A stretch of 64,000 nucleotides of DNA from Roseiarcus sp963835955 (lineage in GTDB: Bacteria > Pseudomonadota > Alphaproteobacteria > Rhizobiales > Beijerinckiaceae). The stretch lies in NCBI GenBank assembly GCA_963835955.1, contig CAWIHZ010000004.1:424899-488898 (forward strand). Reading direction: 5' to 3'. The number at the start of each line of letters is the position of its first letter. Within the stretch, counting starts at the first letter, position 1. A program made the position numbers and the translations under genes. Of this stretch, positions 35,269-44,684 are shown one piece after another. Under the pieces are notes generated by a model that did not search any database, had not been told where the DNA came from, and saw nothing but the letters and a program-made list of their open reading frames with translations.

Positions 35269-35359
35269 CCGGATCGGCCCGCGAGACGAGGCCGATCAAA
35301 AAGCGCGAAGAGATTAAGGACGCGCATCGAGATTGCGCGTCGCGCGCCGCTCGCAGCCC

Positions 35360-35524
35360 TCATGGAAAGGCGTTGGCGATATTTGCGTAGCTTGCGCTGA
35401 GATTGGTTCCGACGCTGCCGACCGCCGCCACGATCACGAGGGCGATCCCCGATCCCATGATCGCGTATTCGATCGCGGTCGCGCCATCGCGAGAGCGGAG
35501 AAATTCGCGCGCAAGTTTGCTCAT
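35360..35524 (-). CDS. Flp-type (type IVb) pilin
   Basis: 54-residue Flp/Fap pilin. After a short positive leader (MSKLAREFLRSRDG) comes the family signature G-ATAIEYAIMGSGIALVIVAAV, a single membrane helix, then a short tail (GTNLSASYANIANAF). The prepilin peptidase site is after the Gly before ATAIEY, with the conserved Glu five residues in. A longer start at 35554 would add ten residues. Tad/Cpa assembly genes are not in the window, so this is an orphan pilin gene that probably uses machinery coded elsewhere. Confidence 0.85.
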   Translation of the reverse strand: MSKLAREFLRSRDGATAIEYAIMGSGIALVIVAAVGSVGTNLSASYANIANAFP

Positions 35525-35777
35525 CTCGTTGAAACCTGTCCAATTCACCCGCATCAGGCCGCAAAGTTCCTAACAGCAGATGAGCAGTCTCGCATAAGCA
35601 ACGCCGAGATGGGCGCTTTGCGGCCGAAGACGTGGACGATGGTTAAGGCGCGACCAATTCAATTCTCGAACCTGCGTCAGTCTCTTGAGCGGCCAGCAAG
35701 CCTTCGTTGCATTGTCGCGGCGGCGCGACTATCTAGCGCCGACCGCCGGTTCGCCGGCCGCTGGGGTGAGCGCCTCC

Positions 35778-37154
35778 ATGGCTCGCGACGTTGTCGATAG
35801 TGAAATTGTCGAGTTGCCGGACGCGCTCGCCGCCTGGCTCGAAGCGGGGTGCAAACCGGATGGTCCGTTTCGGGTCGGCGCCGAGCACGAGAAAATCGCC
35901 TTCCATCGCGCCGATCGTTCGCCCGTTCCCTATGACGGCGAGCAAGGGATTCGCGCGCTGATCGAAGGCATGAACGCGCGGCTCGGATGGGAACGGATCG
36001 AGGACGCCGGCAACGTGATCGGCCTCTACGACGCGAAGGGCGGCGCGGCGATTTCGCTGGAGCCGGGAGGGCAGTTCGAGCTGTCCGGGGCCCCGCTCGA
36101 CGACGCCCACGGGACGGCGGAGGAACTCGAGCGCCACCTCGGAGTTTGCCGATCGGTCGCCGAGCCGCTTGGGATCGATTTTCTGTCGCTGGGCATGAGT
36201 CCGAAATGGACCTTGGCCGAGACGCCGTCGATGCCGAAGCACCGATACGAGATCATGACGCGCTATATGCCCCGGGTCGGGACGCGCGGCCTCGACATGA
36301 TGTACCGGACCGCGACCGTTCAGGCCAATCTCGACTTCCGGGACGAAAAGGACATGGTCGCCAAGTTGCGGGTCGGGCTGGCGCTGCAGCCGGCGATCAC
36401 CGCGCTGTTCGCCAACTCGCCGTTCACCGACGGCAAGCTGAATGGCTTTCTCTCCGCCCGCTCGGAAATCTGGCGTCATACCGATCCGGCGCGCACCGGC
36501 ATGCTCGCCTTCGCTTTCGAGCCAGGCATGGGTTTCGAGCGCTATGTCGATTACGCGCTCGACGTACCGCTCTATTTCGTCAAGCGCGGCTCGATCTATA
36601 TCGACGTCGCCGGGGCGAGCTTTCGCGACCTGCTCGCCGGACGGCTCGCCGCCGCGCCCGGCGAGCGTGCGACGCTGGCGGATTGGGCGAACCATTTGTC
36701 GTCGATTTTTCCCGAAGTCCGGCTTAAGCGCTATCTCGAAATGCGCGGCGCCGACGTCGGGCCGCCCGAGCGCATCGCCGCCTTGTCCGCGCTCATGGCC
36801 GGCCTTTTCTACGACGCGGACGCGCTGCGGGCGGCCGAAGAGTTGATCGAGGACTGGAGTGCGGAAGACCGCCAGAGTCTGCGCGACCAAGCGCCGCGGC
36901 TCGGGCTCGCCGCCAACATCCGAGGTCGCGAGCTGCGGCAGGCGGCGATCGAGATGCTCGCGATCGCAAGCGGCGGCCTCAAGCGGCGAAGGCGCCTCAA
37001 CGCCAGCGGGGAGGACGAAACGATTTACCTTCGCCCTTTGCAAGCGATCGCTCAGAGCGGACTCTCGTCGGCGCAGGACTGGATCCGCCGTTACGAGGGC
37101 CCATGGGGGCGCAGCATCGATCCGGTTTTTGTCGAGGCGGCGTTCTGGCAATGA
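35778..37154 (+). CDS. gshA: Glutamate-cysteine ligase (plant/alphaproteobacterial type)
   Basis: 458-residue glutamate-cysteine ligase (first step of glutathione synthesis, ATP-dependent). The GCS2 fold is recognised by FRVGAEHEKIAF (metal-binding Glu), ISLEPGGQFELSGAPL, SLGMSPKW, MPKHRYEIMTRYMP and the Cys-free TVQANLDF. The length fits the plant-like class found in alphaproteobacteria rather than the 518-residue E. coli class. The start at 35778 is chosen over an upstream in-frame one because of the GGGGTGAG site and typical length. It ends 12 bases from a convergent small secreted protein gene. Confidence 0.93.
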   Translation: MARDVVDSEIVELPDALAAWLEAGCKPDGPFRVGAEHEKIAFHRADRSPVPYDGEQGIRALIEGMNARLGWERIEDAGNVIGLYDAKGGAAISLEPGGQFELSGAPLDDAHGTAEELERHLGVCRSVAEPLGIDFLSLGMSPKWTLAETPSMPKHRYEIMTRYMPRVGTRGLDMMYRTATVQANLDFRDEKDMVAKLRVGLALQPAITALFANSPFTDGKLNGFLSARSEIWRHTDPARTGMLAFAFEPGMGFERYVDYALDVPLYFVKRGSIYIDVAGASFRDLLAGRLAAAPGERATLADWANHLSSIFPEVRLKRYLEMRGADVGPPERIAALSALMAGLFYDADALRAAEELIEDWSAEDRQSLRDQAPRLGLAANIRGRELRQAAIEMLAIASGGLKRRRRLNASGEDETIYLRPLQAIAQSGLSSAQDWIRRYEGPWGRSIDPVFVEAAFWQ

Positions 37155-37166
37155 AAGCTTTCGCCG

Positions 37167-37550
37167 TCACCGAGCGAAATCGTCGTGACTAACATGCGTG
37201 AAGGCGCGGCCGAGGTCGGCCGGCGCGCGGACGATCGTTTGTGCTGAGCCGCCGACGCCGGTCACAATTCCGGACGGGGCGAGGCGGCCGAAAGGAGCGC
37301 GAATCCCGACGATTCGTCGGTCGGGCTCAAGATTGTCGCCCGCTGCGACATAGCCGCTGATGCGAAGACAATCGTCCGTGCCCTTCAGCGCCGCAAAGCC
37401 TTGGCCAAGGCTGGCGCAACGCGCCTGGCGAGAGAGTCCGGCGGCGCTGTTTGCAGGAGACAACCCGTCGGCGTTCGCGGGGCCGGCCAACCAGACCGCC
37501 AGAGCAGCTGCCAATGCGGCCGTCAACGGCCATTCGAATTCGCGCCGCAT
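37167..37550 (-). CDS. Small exported protein with porin-like Cys motif
   Basis: 127 residues with a signal sequence (PLTAALAAALAVWLAGPANA). The mature part carries CASLGQGFAALKGTDDCLRI, close to the C-x-G-x-G-F-x-x-I-P-G-T-D-x-C-L-x-I/V motif near the N-terminus of alphaproteobacterial porins, but only about 100 residues follow, far less than a 16-strand barrel. It may be a truncated porin or a separate small family built on this disulfide motif. The start MRREFEW (37550) is preferred over one seven codons upstream. Confidence 0.6.
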   Translation of the reverse strand: MRREFEWPLTAALAAALAVWLAGPANADGLSPANSAAGLSRQARCASLGQGFAALKGTDDCLRISGYVAAGDNLEPDRRIVGIRAPFGRLAPSGIVTGVGGSAQTIVRAPADLGRAFTHVSHDDFAR

Positions 37551-37638
37551 TGTCGGTTCGCATTGGGTCATCCCGTGCGGAAATGAATCGACATCGTGGC
37601 GGGAAGATGGCGTCAGCGCCGCCGAGCGGTCGAAATCC

Positions 37639-38403
37639 TTATAACCCGCTTGGATGGTTTTTCTGCCAATCGCCGAGCGTCGCCTGGATCAGAGCGAGCG
37701 CGGCGACGGCCGCGGTGTCGGCGCGCAGAATCCGCGGACCGAGACTGAGGCGCAGCACATTGGGCGTCGCCAGGATCGCGGCGCGCTCGGCCTCGTCGAA
37801 GCCGCCTTCCGGTCCGATGAGGAGGCTGACGCCGGCCCCCACCCTGGCGCGCGCGAGCGCGTCGAGCGGGCTCGCCTGCGGCGCCTCCTCGTCGCAGAAA
37901 ACCAGCAGGCGTTCGGCCGGCCATTGGGCGAGCGCGTGGTCGAGCGTCTCGACCGGGGCGATTTCCGGCGTCCAGATCACCCCGCACTGCTCGCAGGCCT
38001 CGATCGCATTGGCCTTCAGGCGATCGAGGTTGACGCGCGAGGCCTGGGTGCGCCGGGTGACGATCGGACGCAGCCGTCGCGCCCCCATCTCGGTCGCCTT
38101 CTGCGCCATATAGTCGAGACGCGCATGTTTGAGCGGAGCGAACAGATAGTCGACGTCGGGTGGGCTCTCCTGCGGCCGCGTTCGGGCGCCGATCGCAAGC
38201 GTTGCGCCCTTGCGCGCAGCCGCCGCCAGAGTCGCTGCGAACTCCCCGTCGCGGCCATTGAAAAGAAGCACGCGCGCGCCCACGACCAGCCGCAGGACAT
38301 TGACGAGATAATTGGTCTGCTCGGGTCCGAGCGCCAACGCGGACCCCTCCGCGAGCGGGGCTGCGACGTAAAGTCGGTGCGTATTGAAATCGGTGCGGGC
38401 CAT
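37639..38403 (-). CDS. rsmE: 16S rRNA (uracil(1498)-N(3))-methyltransferase
   Basis: 254-residue SPOUT methyltransferase RsmE. An N-terminal PUA-like domain (HRLYVAAPLAEG... LRLVVGARVLLFNGRDGEF) precedes the knotted SAM-binding domain with EACEQCGVIWTPEI, LLIGPEGGFDEAE and the trefoil-knot end LSLGPRILRADTAAVAAL. It methylates U1498 of 16S rRNA. The start at 38403 fits the family; the frame is open upstream. The gene stands alone, between a convergent-facing secreted protein gene and a divergent DUF1223 gene. Confidence 0.94.
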   Translation of the reverse strand: MARTDFNTHRLYVAAPLAEGSALALGPEQTNYLVNVLRLVVGARVLLFNGRDGEFAATLAAAARKGATLAIGARTRPQESPPDVDYLFAPLKHARLDYMAQKATEMGARRLRPIVTRRTQASRVNLDRLKANAIEACEQCGVIWTPEIAPVETLDHALAQWPAERLLVFCDEEAPQASPLDALARARVGAGVSLLIGPEGGFDEAERAAILATPNVLRLSLGPRILRADTAAVAALALIQATLGDWQKNHPSGL

Positions 38404-38537
38404 GCGCCTCGACGTCTTCAGAACGATCGGATCTATACATTGCGGCGCGCGGCGGAGCGACGGTAACAAATTCGGCTCCGGCGGCGAACGAGGCTTCGAC
38501 GGCTCGCCTGACGCCGGCCACAGCGCAGGAGGAGGCG

Positions 38538-39246
38538 ATGACGCTCTGGTCGAAAATGGGGGCAGGGTTGGCGGCGCTGCCGCTCCTCGCCGCGCCGCCG
38601 TCGATCGGCTTGGCCGCGGACGCCTGGCATCCGACCGTCGTCGAACTTTTTCAAAGCCAGGGTTGCTCGGATTGCCCGCCCGCCGCCGCCAATGTAGCCG
38701 CTCTCAGCGACCGCTCCGACGTGCTGGCGCTCGAGTTATCAGCCGACTATTGGGACCGCCTGGGCTGGAAGGACGTGTTCGCCAAGCCAGAATACACCGC
38801 CCGAAAGTACGCCTACGCGCTCGCTCGGCCTCGACGGCGTCTACACGCCTCAGGTCATCGTCAATGGCCGGGTTGAGGGCGTCGGCGTAGCGGCGGATGA
38901 ATTGACTGGCCTCATCAAGCGTGGCGATCGCGGCTCGGGCGGGCCGAAGGTCGATTTCGCGGCCGGCGCGGTATCGGTCGGGGCGGGGCCTGCGCCTTCG
39001 GGCGGGGTGGATGTCCGGCTCGCGCGTTATGATCCGCGCACGATCGAGGTCGATGTGCGGCGCGGGGAGAACGCCGGCCGGAGGTTGCCGCACAAGGACG
39101 TGGTGCGCGAGATGATCCTCCTCGGCCATTGGCGGGGCGAGGCGGCGACTTTCGCCCTGCCGCCTGCCCGCGAGCCCGGCCTCGGCGAGGCCGCGATCGT
39201 GCATGCGAGCGGCGCCGGACCAATTCTGGCGGCGGCCAAACGCTGA
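38538..39246 (+). pseudogene. DUF1223 (thioredoxin-like) protein, frameshifted
   Basis: Two frames give one DUF1223 protein. The first starts MTLWSKMGAGLAALPLLAAP (signal peptide) and holds VVELFQSQGCSDCPPA (CxxC), then SADYWDRLGWKDVFAKPEYTARKYAYA. The second continues LGLDGVYTPQVIVNG (read in the next frame from about 38822) to VHASGAGPILAAAKR. Loss of two bases in a GCGC run near 38818-38821 accounts for the break. All motifs on both sides are intact, so a base-calling error or a very recent mutation is likely. The family's function is unknown; the CxxC suggests a periplasmic redox role. Confidence 0.75.
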
Positions 39247-39261
39247 CCGCGACCTGCGACG

Positions 39262-39897
39262 TCACTTTCGCGGCGACACGGGCGCCATGGCGGTCGGTGT
39301 CTTGGCAGACCTCACCGCGCTCTGAAACTCTTCAAGCAGCTTCGCGTCTGCGATTGATCCGTGGTGGTGAATTTGGCGCCAGCGCCCATCCACAAGCTGA
39401 AAAATTCGAGACGTGCGAATGTTCAGGGGCTTCACCGCGCCGCCGTCCAGGAACGTTCCGCGCTCGCGCCCCACCGCCCAGAACACGTCGCCGACTCGAT
39501 CGATGGTGTAATCCCAAAATACAACGTGAACGTCGGCGGGGCTCTTGAAAATTCCCTGATACATTTTGTGCGGCTCGTCCGCGCCGCGTCGGATCCCTCC
39601 CAGCGGGTTATCGATCGCGACTTCGTCGGAGGGCAGAAAATTGTCGTCGATCATCTTCAGATCGCGCGTATTGAACGCCTTATAGAACTGAACCAGCGCC
39701 TGCTTTGGCTGGCTCAGGCTGTCGGTGGCAAGGTCTCCGAGTTCTTCGTTGCCGGTTATGGGCTCCTCTATCGGCTTCATGGCTTGAGCTTCCGCGGTGC
39801 CGATAAGTTTAAGGGGCGTCGACGGCGCGGCGACCAGAACCGTCAAGCCGAACATCGCCGCAGCGTTCAGACCTGTATGGGACAACGCGATCGACAT
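39262..39897 (-). CDS. Exported SnoaL/NTF2-like (DUF4440-type) protein
   Basis: 211 residues. An N-terminal signal sequence (to about residue 38, TAEAQA) precedes an NTF2-like cone domain: ALVQFYKAFNTRDLKMIDDNF, then VAIDNPLGGIRRGADE, VFWDYTIDRVGDVFWAVGRERGT and the closing RWRQIHHHGSIADA. Such domains hold small hydrophobic ligands or act as isomerases and esterases; no catalytic residue set can be assigned. It is divergent from the LysR gene with 107 bases between, so LysR control is plausible but unproven. Confidence 0.75.
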   Translation of the reverse strand: MSIALSHTGLNAAAMFGLTVLVAAPSTPLKLIGTAEAQAMKPIEEPITGNEELGDLATDSLSQPKQALVQFYKAFNTRDLKMIDDNFLPSDEVAIDNPLGGIRRGADEPHKMYQGIFKSPADVHVVFWDYTIDRVGDVFWAVGRERGTFLDGGAVKPLNIRTSRIFQLVDGRWRQIHHHGSIADAKLLEEFQSAVRSAKTPTAMAPVSPRK

Positions 39898-40004
39898 TTT
39901 GCGCTCCTTCCCTTTTAGTTTGCGACTCCACTACGGCATCCGAGACTATTTGATAATATGCCCTTCCCTTGAGACACTTTCTCGATTTCCGGGAAAATGG
40001 CGCG

Positions 40005-40898
40005 ATGACGTCGACCGACGATTATGCGGTTCTCGTGGCGATCATCGAGTCCGGGTCGATGACCGCGGCGGCGAAAAAGACTGGGCGATCGGTCCAGGCA
40101 GTGAGCAGGTCGCTGGCCAACCTCGAGAGGGAGCTCGGGGCGCTGCTCGTTCGCCGAACGACACGAAGTCTAAGCCCCACGCGGGCGGGTCAGAATTTCT
40201 TTCGCCGCATCCGAAACGTGCTTCAGGAGCTGGAGTTCGCCAAAGACGAATTGCGCGAGGAGTTGTCGCACGTGGCGGGCGAGGTCTGCATATCGGCGTC
40301 GACCCGCTTTGGCCCACAATACGTGCTTCCGGTCGTCGCCCGATTTATGGCCCTCTATCCAAAAGTCCAGGTGACGATGAACATCACAGACGGCTTTCCG
40401 AATTTGGATGCGGCCGGCATTGATTTGGCGATCCGCATCAGCGAACTTCAAGACTCGGCGCTGAAAGCGCGATTGCTAGCCTATTCGCGTCGGGTCGTTA
40501 TCGCGTCTCCGGAATATCTCGCCCGAAACGGAACGCCCAAGCATCCGCGCGATCTGAGGCGCCACGCCTGCATCATACGAACGAGCGCGAAGGAAACGGT
40601 CGCCTGGCGCTTCAAATTGAACGGCGCGACCAAGCCAGTGGAAGTGGATGGCCCGCTCAAGACGGACAATGCATCGATCGTGAATCAAGCCGTCTTGCAT
40701 GGGCTGGGAATTGGCGTGGCGCAAATGTGGCAAGTGCGCGAACTCGTCGCGCAGCGCCGAATTTCGCTGTTGCTTACCGACTACGAACTTCCGCCGGTTC
40801 CCGTGCACGTCGTGTGGTCGCCGCATCGGCAGATGGCGCCACGGGTGAGGCGCTTCATTGATTTTCTGGTGGCGAACATGAAGGCGGATCTGAGTTAG
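40005..40898 (+). CDS. LysR family transcriptional regulator
   Basis: 297-residue LysR protein. The winged helix-turn-helix is at residues 5-62 (VAIIESGSMTAAAKKTGRSVQAVSRSLANLE...), followed by the linker helix (FFRRIRNVLQELEFAKDELREEL) and the effector-binding domain (EVCISASTRFGPQYVLPVVARFM...). It is closest in pattern to the CrgA/PtxR-like group that acts on nearby genes. The ATG at 40005 has GGGAAA about 10 bases upstream; a TTG start at 39969 is possible. The target is probably the divergent NTF2-like gene or itself (inference). Confidence 0.9.
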   Translation: MTSTDDYAVLVAIIESGSMTAAAKKTGRSVQAVSRSLANLERELGALLVRRTTRSLSPTRAGQNFFRRIRNVLQELEFAKDELREELSHVAGEVCISASTRFGPQYVLPVVARFMALYPKVQVTMNITDGFPNLDAAGIDLAIRISELQDSALKARLLAYSRRVVIASPEYLARNGTPKHPRDLRRHACIIRTSAKETVAWRFKLNGATKPVEVDGPLKTDNASIVNQAVLHGLGIGVAQMWQVRELVAQRRISLLLTDYELPPVPVHVVWSPHRQMAPRVRRFIDFLVANMKADLS

Positions 40899-41064
40899 GC
40901 GAGCGCGACGCCCGTTCCCGAGATTGTCTCGTGGGATCGCCGAAGATCGCCAGCGGATTGCGACTGGCGTCAGACCATTTTTTCAGAACTTGGAAATCCC
41001 CCTTGCGCCTGAGCCAATGTTCTGCAAATGTTCTGCGGACTTGAGGCCGGAGGGGGGCTTAGGA

Positions 41065-42603
41065 ATGGTGTCGCGCGTATCGACGGTGGCTTTCGAGGGG
41101 GTCGAGGCCCGGCCTGTCGACGTCCAGGTGCAGATCGCCTCGGGGACGGTCGCCTTCACCATCGTGGGCTTGGGCGACAAGGCGGTCGCCGAGTTGCGGG
41201 AGCGGGTCCGTTCCGCGCTGATCGCCTCCGGCCTTGCGCTGCCGGCCAAGCGCATCACCGTCAATCTGGCGCCCGCCGACATGCCCAAGGAGGGCAGCCA
41301 CTACGATCTGCCGATCGCGCTCGGCGTCATGGCGGCGATCGGGGCCATTCCGCACGACGCCCTCGACGGTTTCGCGGTCATTGGCGAACTGGCGCTCGAC
41401 GGTTCGATCAGCGCGGTCGCCGGCGTCCTGCCGGCGGCGATCGCCGCCAACGCCGCCGGCAAGGGCCTGATCTGCCCGGGGCCTTGCGGGCCCGAGGCGG
41501 CCTGGGCCTCGGCCGACCTCGATATTCTCGCGCCCCGGTCACTGATCCAGCTCGCCAATCATTTCCGGGGCTCGCAAGTGCTGACGCGCCCCCAGCCGGC
41601 GATGCGCGCGGCGGGGGGGCCCCAACCCGACCTCCGCGATATCAAAGGCCAGGAAAGCGCCAAGCGCGCGCTCGAGGTCGCGGCCGCAGGCGGCCACAAC
41701 CTGCTGATGAGCGGCGCCCCCGGGACGGGCAAGTCGATGCTCGCCCAGCGTCTGCCCTCGATTCTCCCGCCGCTGACCCCGCGCGAATTGCTCGAAGTGT
41801 CGATGGTCCATTCGGTGGCCGGCATTCTGGCGGGCGGCGCGCTGACCGACCGGCGTCCGTTCCGGTCGCCGCATCATTCCGCCTCGATGCCGGCGCTGGT
41901 CGGCGGCGGCGCGCATGCGAGGCCGGGCGAGATCTCGCTCGCCCATAACGGCGTGCTGTTCCTCGACGAATTGCCGGAGTTCCAGGCCCAGGCGCTCGAT
42001 AGCCTCCGCCAGCCGATCGAAACCGGCGAGGTCGCGATCGCGCGCGCCAACCACCGGGTCGTCTACCCGGCGCGGTTTCAGCTGGTGGCGGCGATGAATC
42101 CCTGCCGCTGCGGCTCGGCCAACGAGCCGGGCTTTGCTTGCCGGCGCGCGCCCAACGAGCGCTGCGTGGCGCAATATCTCGGCCGCCTTTCCGGCCCGCT
42201 GATCGATCGTTTCGACCTGATCGTCGATGTCCCTTCGGTCTCCGCCGCGGACTTGATGGCGCCGGCGCCGCGGGAGGGCTCGGCCGAGGTCGCCGAGCGG
42301 GTCGCCGCGGCGCGGCGGATCCAGCTCGCGCGCTATGCCGAACTCGGACTCGAGGGCGTCGCCTGTAACGCCGGGGCGCCGGCCGGCCTGATCGAGGAGA
42401 TCGCGGAAGCCGACGAACCCGGGCTGCGCCTGCTGCGCGAGGCCTCGGAGAGCTTGCGCCTGTCGGCGCGCGGCTATCATCGGGTGCTCAAGCTCGCCCG
42501 AACGCTCGCCGATCTCGACGGCGGCGGGCCGACACGACGCTCGCATCTGGCCGAGGCGCTCTCCTATCGCGGGGCGCCGCATCGGGCTGCCGCAGCGGCA
42601 TGA
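41065..42603 (+). CDS. comM: YifB/ComM family Mg chelatase-like AAA+ ATPase
   Basis: 512-residue YifB protein. The N-terminal Lon-like S5 fold domain (residues 1-170) starts MVSRVSTVAFEGVEARPVDV and has KRITVNLAPADMPKEGSHYDLPIAL. The central AAA+ module has Walker A SGAPGTGKSMLA and Walker B NGVLFLDELPEF; then AAMNPCRCGS (Cys-containing insert) and the C-terminal Mg-chelatase lid. In transformable bacteria ComM is a helicase that promotes branch migration during DNA uptake. The start at 41065 is the family start with GGAGGGGGG ahead; the frame is open for 47 more codons upstream. Confidence 0.92.
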   Translation: MVSRVSTVAFEGVEARPVDVQVQIASGTVAFTIVGLGDKAVAELRERVRSALIASGLALPAKRITVNLAPADMPKEGSHYDLPIALGVMAAIGAIPHDALDGFAVIGELALDGSISAVAGVLPAAIAANAAGKGLICPGPCGPEAAWASADLDILAPRSLIQLANHFRGSQVLTRPQPAMRAAGGPQPDLRDIKGQESAKRALEVAAAGGHNLLMSGAPGTGKSMLAQRLPSILPPLTPRELLEVSMVHSVAGILAGGALTDRRPFRSPHHSASMPALVGGGAHARPGEISLAHNGVLFLDELPEFQAQALDSLRQPIETGEVAIARANHRVVYPARFQLVAAMNPCRCGSANEPGFACRRAPNERCVAQYLGRLSGPLIDRFDLIVDVPSVSAADLMAPAPREGSAEVAERVAAARRIQLARYAELGLEGVACNAGAPAGLIEEIAEADEPGLRLLREASESLRLSARGYHRVLKLARTLADLDGGGPTRRSHLAEALSYRGAPHRAAAAA

Positions 42604-42713
42604 GCCGAGGCGCGCCGCGAAAGCGATAACTTTCCGGAATTCTTCAAGGAAATCTCAACCGCGATCTGAAATCGTGCGCACCGCGAGACGGCGTGCCGGG
42701 ATCGGAACGTTCG

Positions 42714-44501
42714 ATGGAGTCAGGCTCGGGTATGGTGATCTTGGCGGCGCATGCGGTCTCCGCGCAGGCGGGCATAACCGTCGCTCTGGCGATCGCGCTC
42801 GCTGCGGCGTTCGCCCGTTCCCGACGGGTCGCGGAAGAGCGCGCGGCGCGGGTCGCGGCGGAAAACGAGACGCTGCGCGACGAAGTGTGGAGGTTGAAAG
42901 AGGCGGCCGCCGCGCGCGACCGGGCGGAAGCCGCGAATGAAGCCAAGTCGCGCTTCCTGGCCACGATGAGTCATGAGATTCGGACCCCCATCAGCGGCAT
43001 TCTCGGCATGGCCGATCTCCTGCGCGAGGGCTCGCTCGACCGCGAGAACGCGAGTTACGTCGAGGCGATTCGCAGCTCGGGGAGCGCGCTGATCGCGTTG
43101 ATCGACGAGATTCTCGATCTATCAAAGATCGAGGCCGGCCATTTCGATTTGATATTCGAGCCGGTCAATTTGCGCAAACTGGTCGAAGGCGTAGTCGAAC
43201 TGCTGGCGCCGCGCGCGCAAAGCAAGGGCATCGAGATCGCGACGTCGATCAGCTCCGGCGCGCCGCGCCTCGTGCGCGCCGACGCCATGCGCCTCAGGCA
43301 AGTGCTCACGAACCTCGCCGGCAACGCCGTCAAGTTCACGAGCGCGGGCGGCGTTTGCGTTTCGGTCGAACGGGGCGACGGCGACGCGCTCAAGTTTTCC
43401 GTGATCGATACCGGGCCCGGCGTGCCGCGGGATCGGCGCACCGCGATTTTCGAGGATTTCGAGCAGGGCGACAACTCGCACGCGCGACGCTTCGGAGGCG
43501 CGGGACTGGGCTTGGCGATCTCCCGGCAACTCGTCGGTCTGATGGGCGGCGCGCTGACGCTCGAAAATAATCCCGGCGGCGGATCCGTTTTCACCTTCAC
43601 GGTCCCGATGCCGGAATGCCCCGCGCTCGAATCGCCTGGCGCGGCGCAAGCCAGCGCCGTCGCCCTCGAAGGCGCCCGCGCGCTCATCATCGCCGATTCG
43701 CCGTTCGAGGCGCCGGCCATCGCCGCGCGCCTGACCGAAGCCGGCGCGTGCGTTCAGCGCGCGGAAGGCCTGGAATCCGGCCTCGCCGCCCTCAGCGGCC
43801 CTGTTGGGCCGGACCTCGTCATTGTCGATTGCGCCCTCGGCGCGGAAGCGACCAACCGGCTCGCTCGCGCGGCGCGGGCGGCGGGGACGCTGCGCAGCCT
43901 GGTGCTGTTTTCGCCGTTCGAACGGCGCGCGTTCGGCCAGACGTCGCTGCAGGGGTTCGACGGCTGGCTGGTCAAGCCGGTCCGGGTCGGCTCGCTGTTC
44001 GCGCGCCTGGCAAGGCAGTTTCCGCGACCCGTGGGCGCGATCGAGCCGCGCCCGGGAGCGCAATACGCGCCGGCGCGCCGGGCTCTCCTCGCCGAGGACA
44101 ACGACATCAACGCGCTGATTGCGCAAAAGGCCCTGCGCCGGCTCGGCTTCGAAGTGGTGCGGGCCTCCGGCGGCGACGAGGCGCTGCGACTCGCCTCGTT
44201 GAGGGGCCCAGGCGCGTCGCGCCCGTTCGATCTGATCCTGATGGACCTCAAGATGCCGGGCCTCGACGGATACGAGACGACGCGCCGCCTGCGGCGGCTC
44301 GAAACCGCCTACGGCCGGCCGCCGACGCCGATCGTGGCGCTGACCGCCAACGCACTCGACGACGACCGCCGATCCTGCCTGGCGGCCGGTTTCGACGCCT
44401 TCCTGGTGAAGCCGTTCGACTTCCCCGAGCTCGCCGGGACGATCGAGCGCTTATGCGCGGCGGCGGAGGAGGCTGCGCAGGAGCGCTCGCGGGCGTCATA
44501 G
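42714..44501 (+). CDS. Hybrid sensor histidine kinase with two receiver domains
   Basis: 595 residues: one N-terminal membrane helix (about 8-35), a short coiled coil (AEERAARVAAENETLRDEV...), a HisKA domain with the phospho-accepting His87 (ATMSHEIRTP), a HATPase domain (N-box NLAGNAVKF, G boxes DTGPGVP and FGGAGLGLAIS), a receiver-like domain lacking the usual acidic pair (about 320-440), and a canonical receiver (LLAEDNDIN, phospho-acceptor Asp in LILMDLKMPG, Lys in FLVKPF). No periplasmic sensor domain is present. The signal and output are unknown; no cognate response regulator gene is adjacent. The tRNA-Arg gene follows 106 bases downstream. Confidence 0.92.
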   Translation: MESGSGMVILAAHAVSAQAGITVALAIALAAAFARSRRVAEERAARVAAENETLRDEVWRLKEAAAARDRAEAANEAKSRFLATMSHEIRTPISGILGMADLLREGSLDRENASYVEAIRSSGSALIALIDEILDLSKIEAGHFDLIFEPVNLRKLVEGVVELLAPRAQSKGIEIATSISSGAPRLVRADAMRLRQVLTNLAGNAVKFTSAGGVCVSVERGDGDALKFSVIDTGPGVPRDRRTAIFEDFEQGDNSHARRFGGAGLGLAISRQLVGLMGGALTLENNPGGGSVFTFTVPMPECPALESPGAAQASAVALEGARALIIADSPFEAPAIAARLTEAGACVQRAEGLESGLAALSGPVGPDLVIVDCALGAEATNRLARAARAAGTLRSLVLFSPFERRAFGQTSLQGFDGWLVKPVRVGSLFARLARQFPRPVGAIEPRPGAQYAPARRALLAEDNDINALIAQKALRRLGFEVVRASGGDEALRLASLRGPGASRPFDLILMDLKMPGLDGYETTRRLRRLETAYGRPPTPIVALTANALDDDRRSCLAAGFDAFLVKPFDFPELAGTIERLCAAAEEAAQERSRAS

Positions 44502-44607
44502 GAGGCGTCGGCGCTGCTCGCGAGGAAATCTGGGCCAAGACGGGAATTCCCTTCCGCGCCGAATTCGTCTAATGGAGACGAACGGCCGCGCCGCGGCCTC
44601 GACGGAA

Positions 44608-44684
44608 GCGCCCGTAGCTCAGCTGGATAGAGCGTTGCCCTCCGAAGGCAGAGGCCACAGGTTCGAATCCTGTCGGGCGCGCCA
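44608..44684 (+). tRNA. tRNA-Arg (anticodon CCG)
   Basis: 77 bases folding as a full cloverleaf with encoded CCA: acceptor stem GCGCCCG/CGGGCGC, D arm with AGCTCAGCTGGATAGAGC, anticodon stem TTGCC/GGCAG (closing pair G-C) with loop CTCCGAA, so anticodon CCG at 44641-44643 (by loop position), and T arm with GGTTCGAATCC. It reads arginine codon CGG. The convergent serine recombinase gene runs into it, so the tRNA is the probable integration site of the downstream island, and its 3' half the attachment core. Confidence 0.96.
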
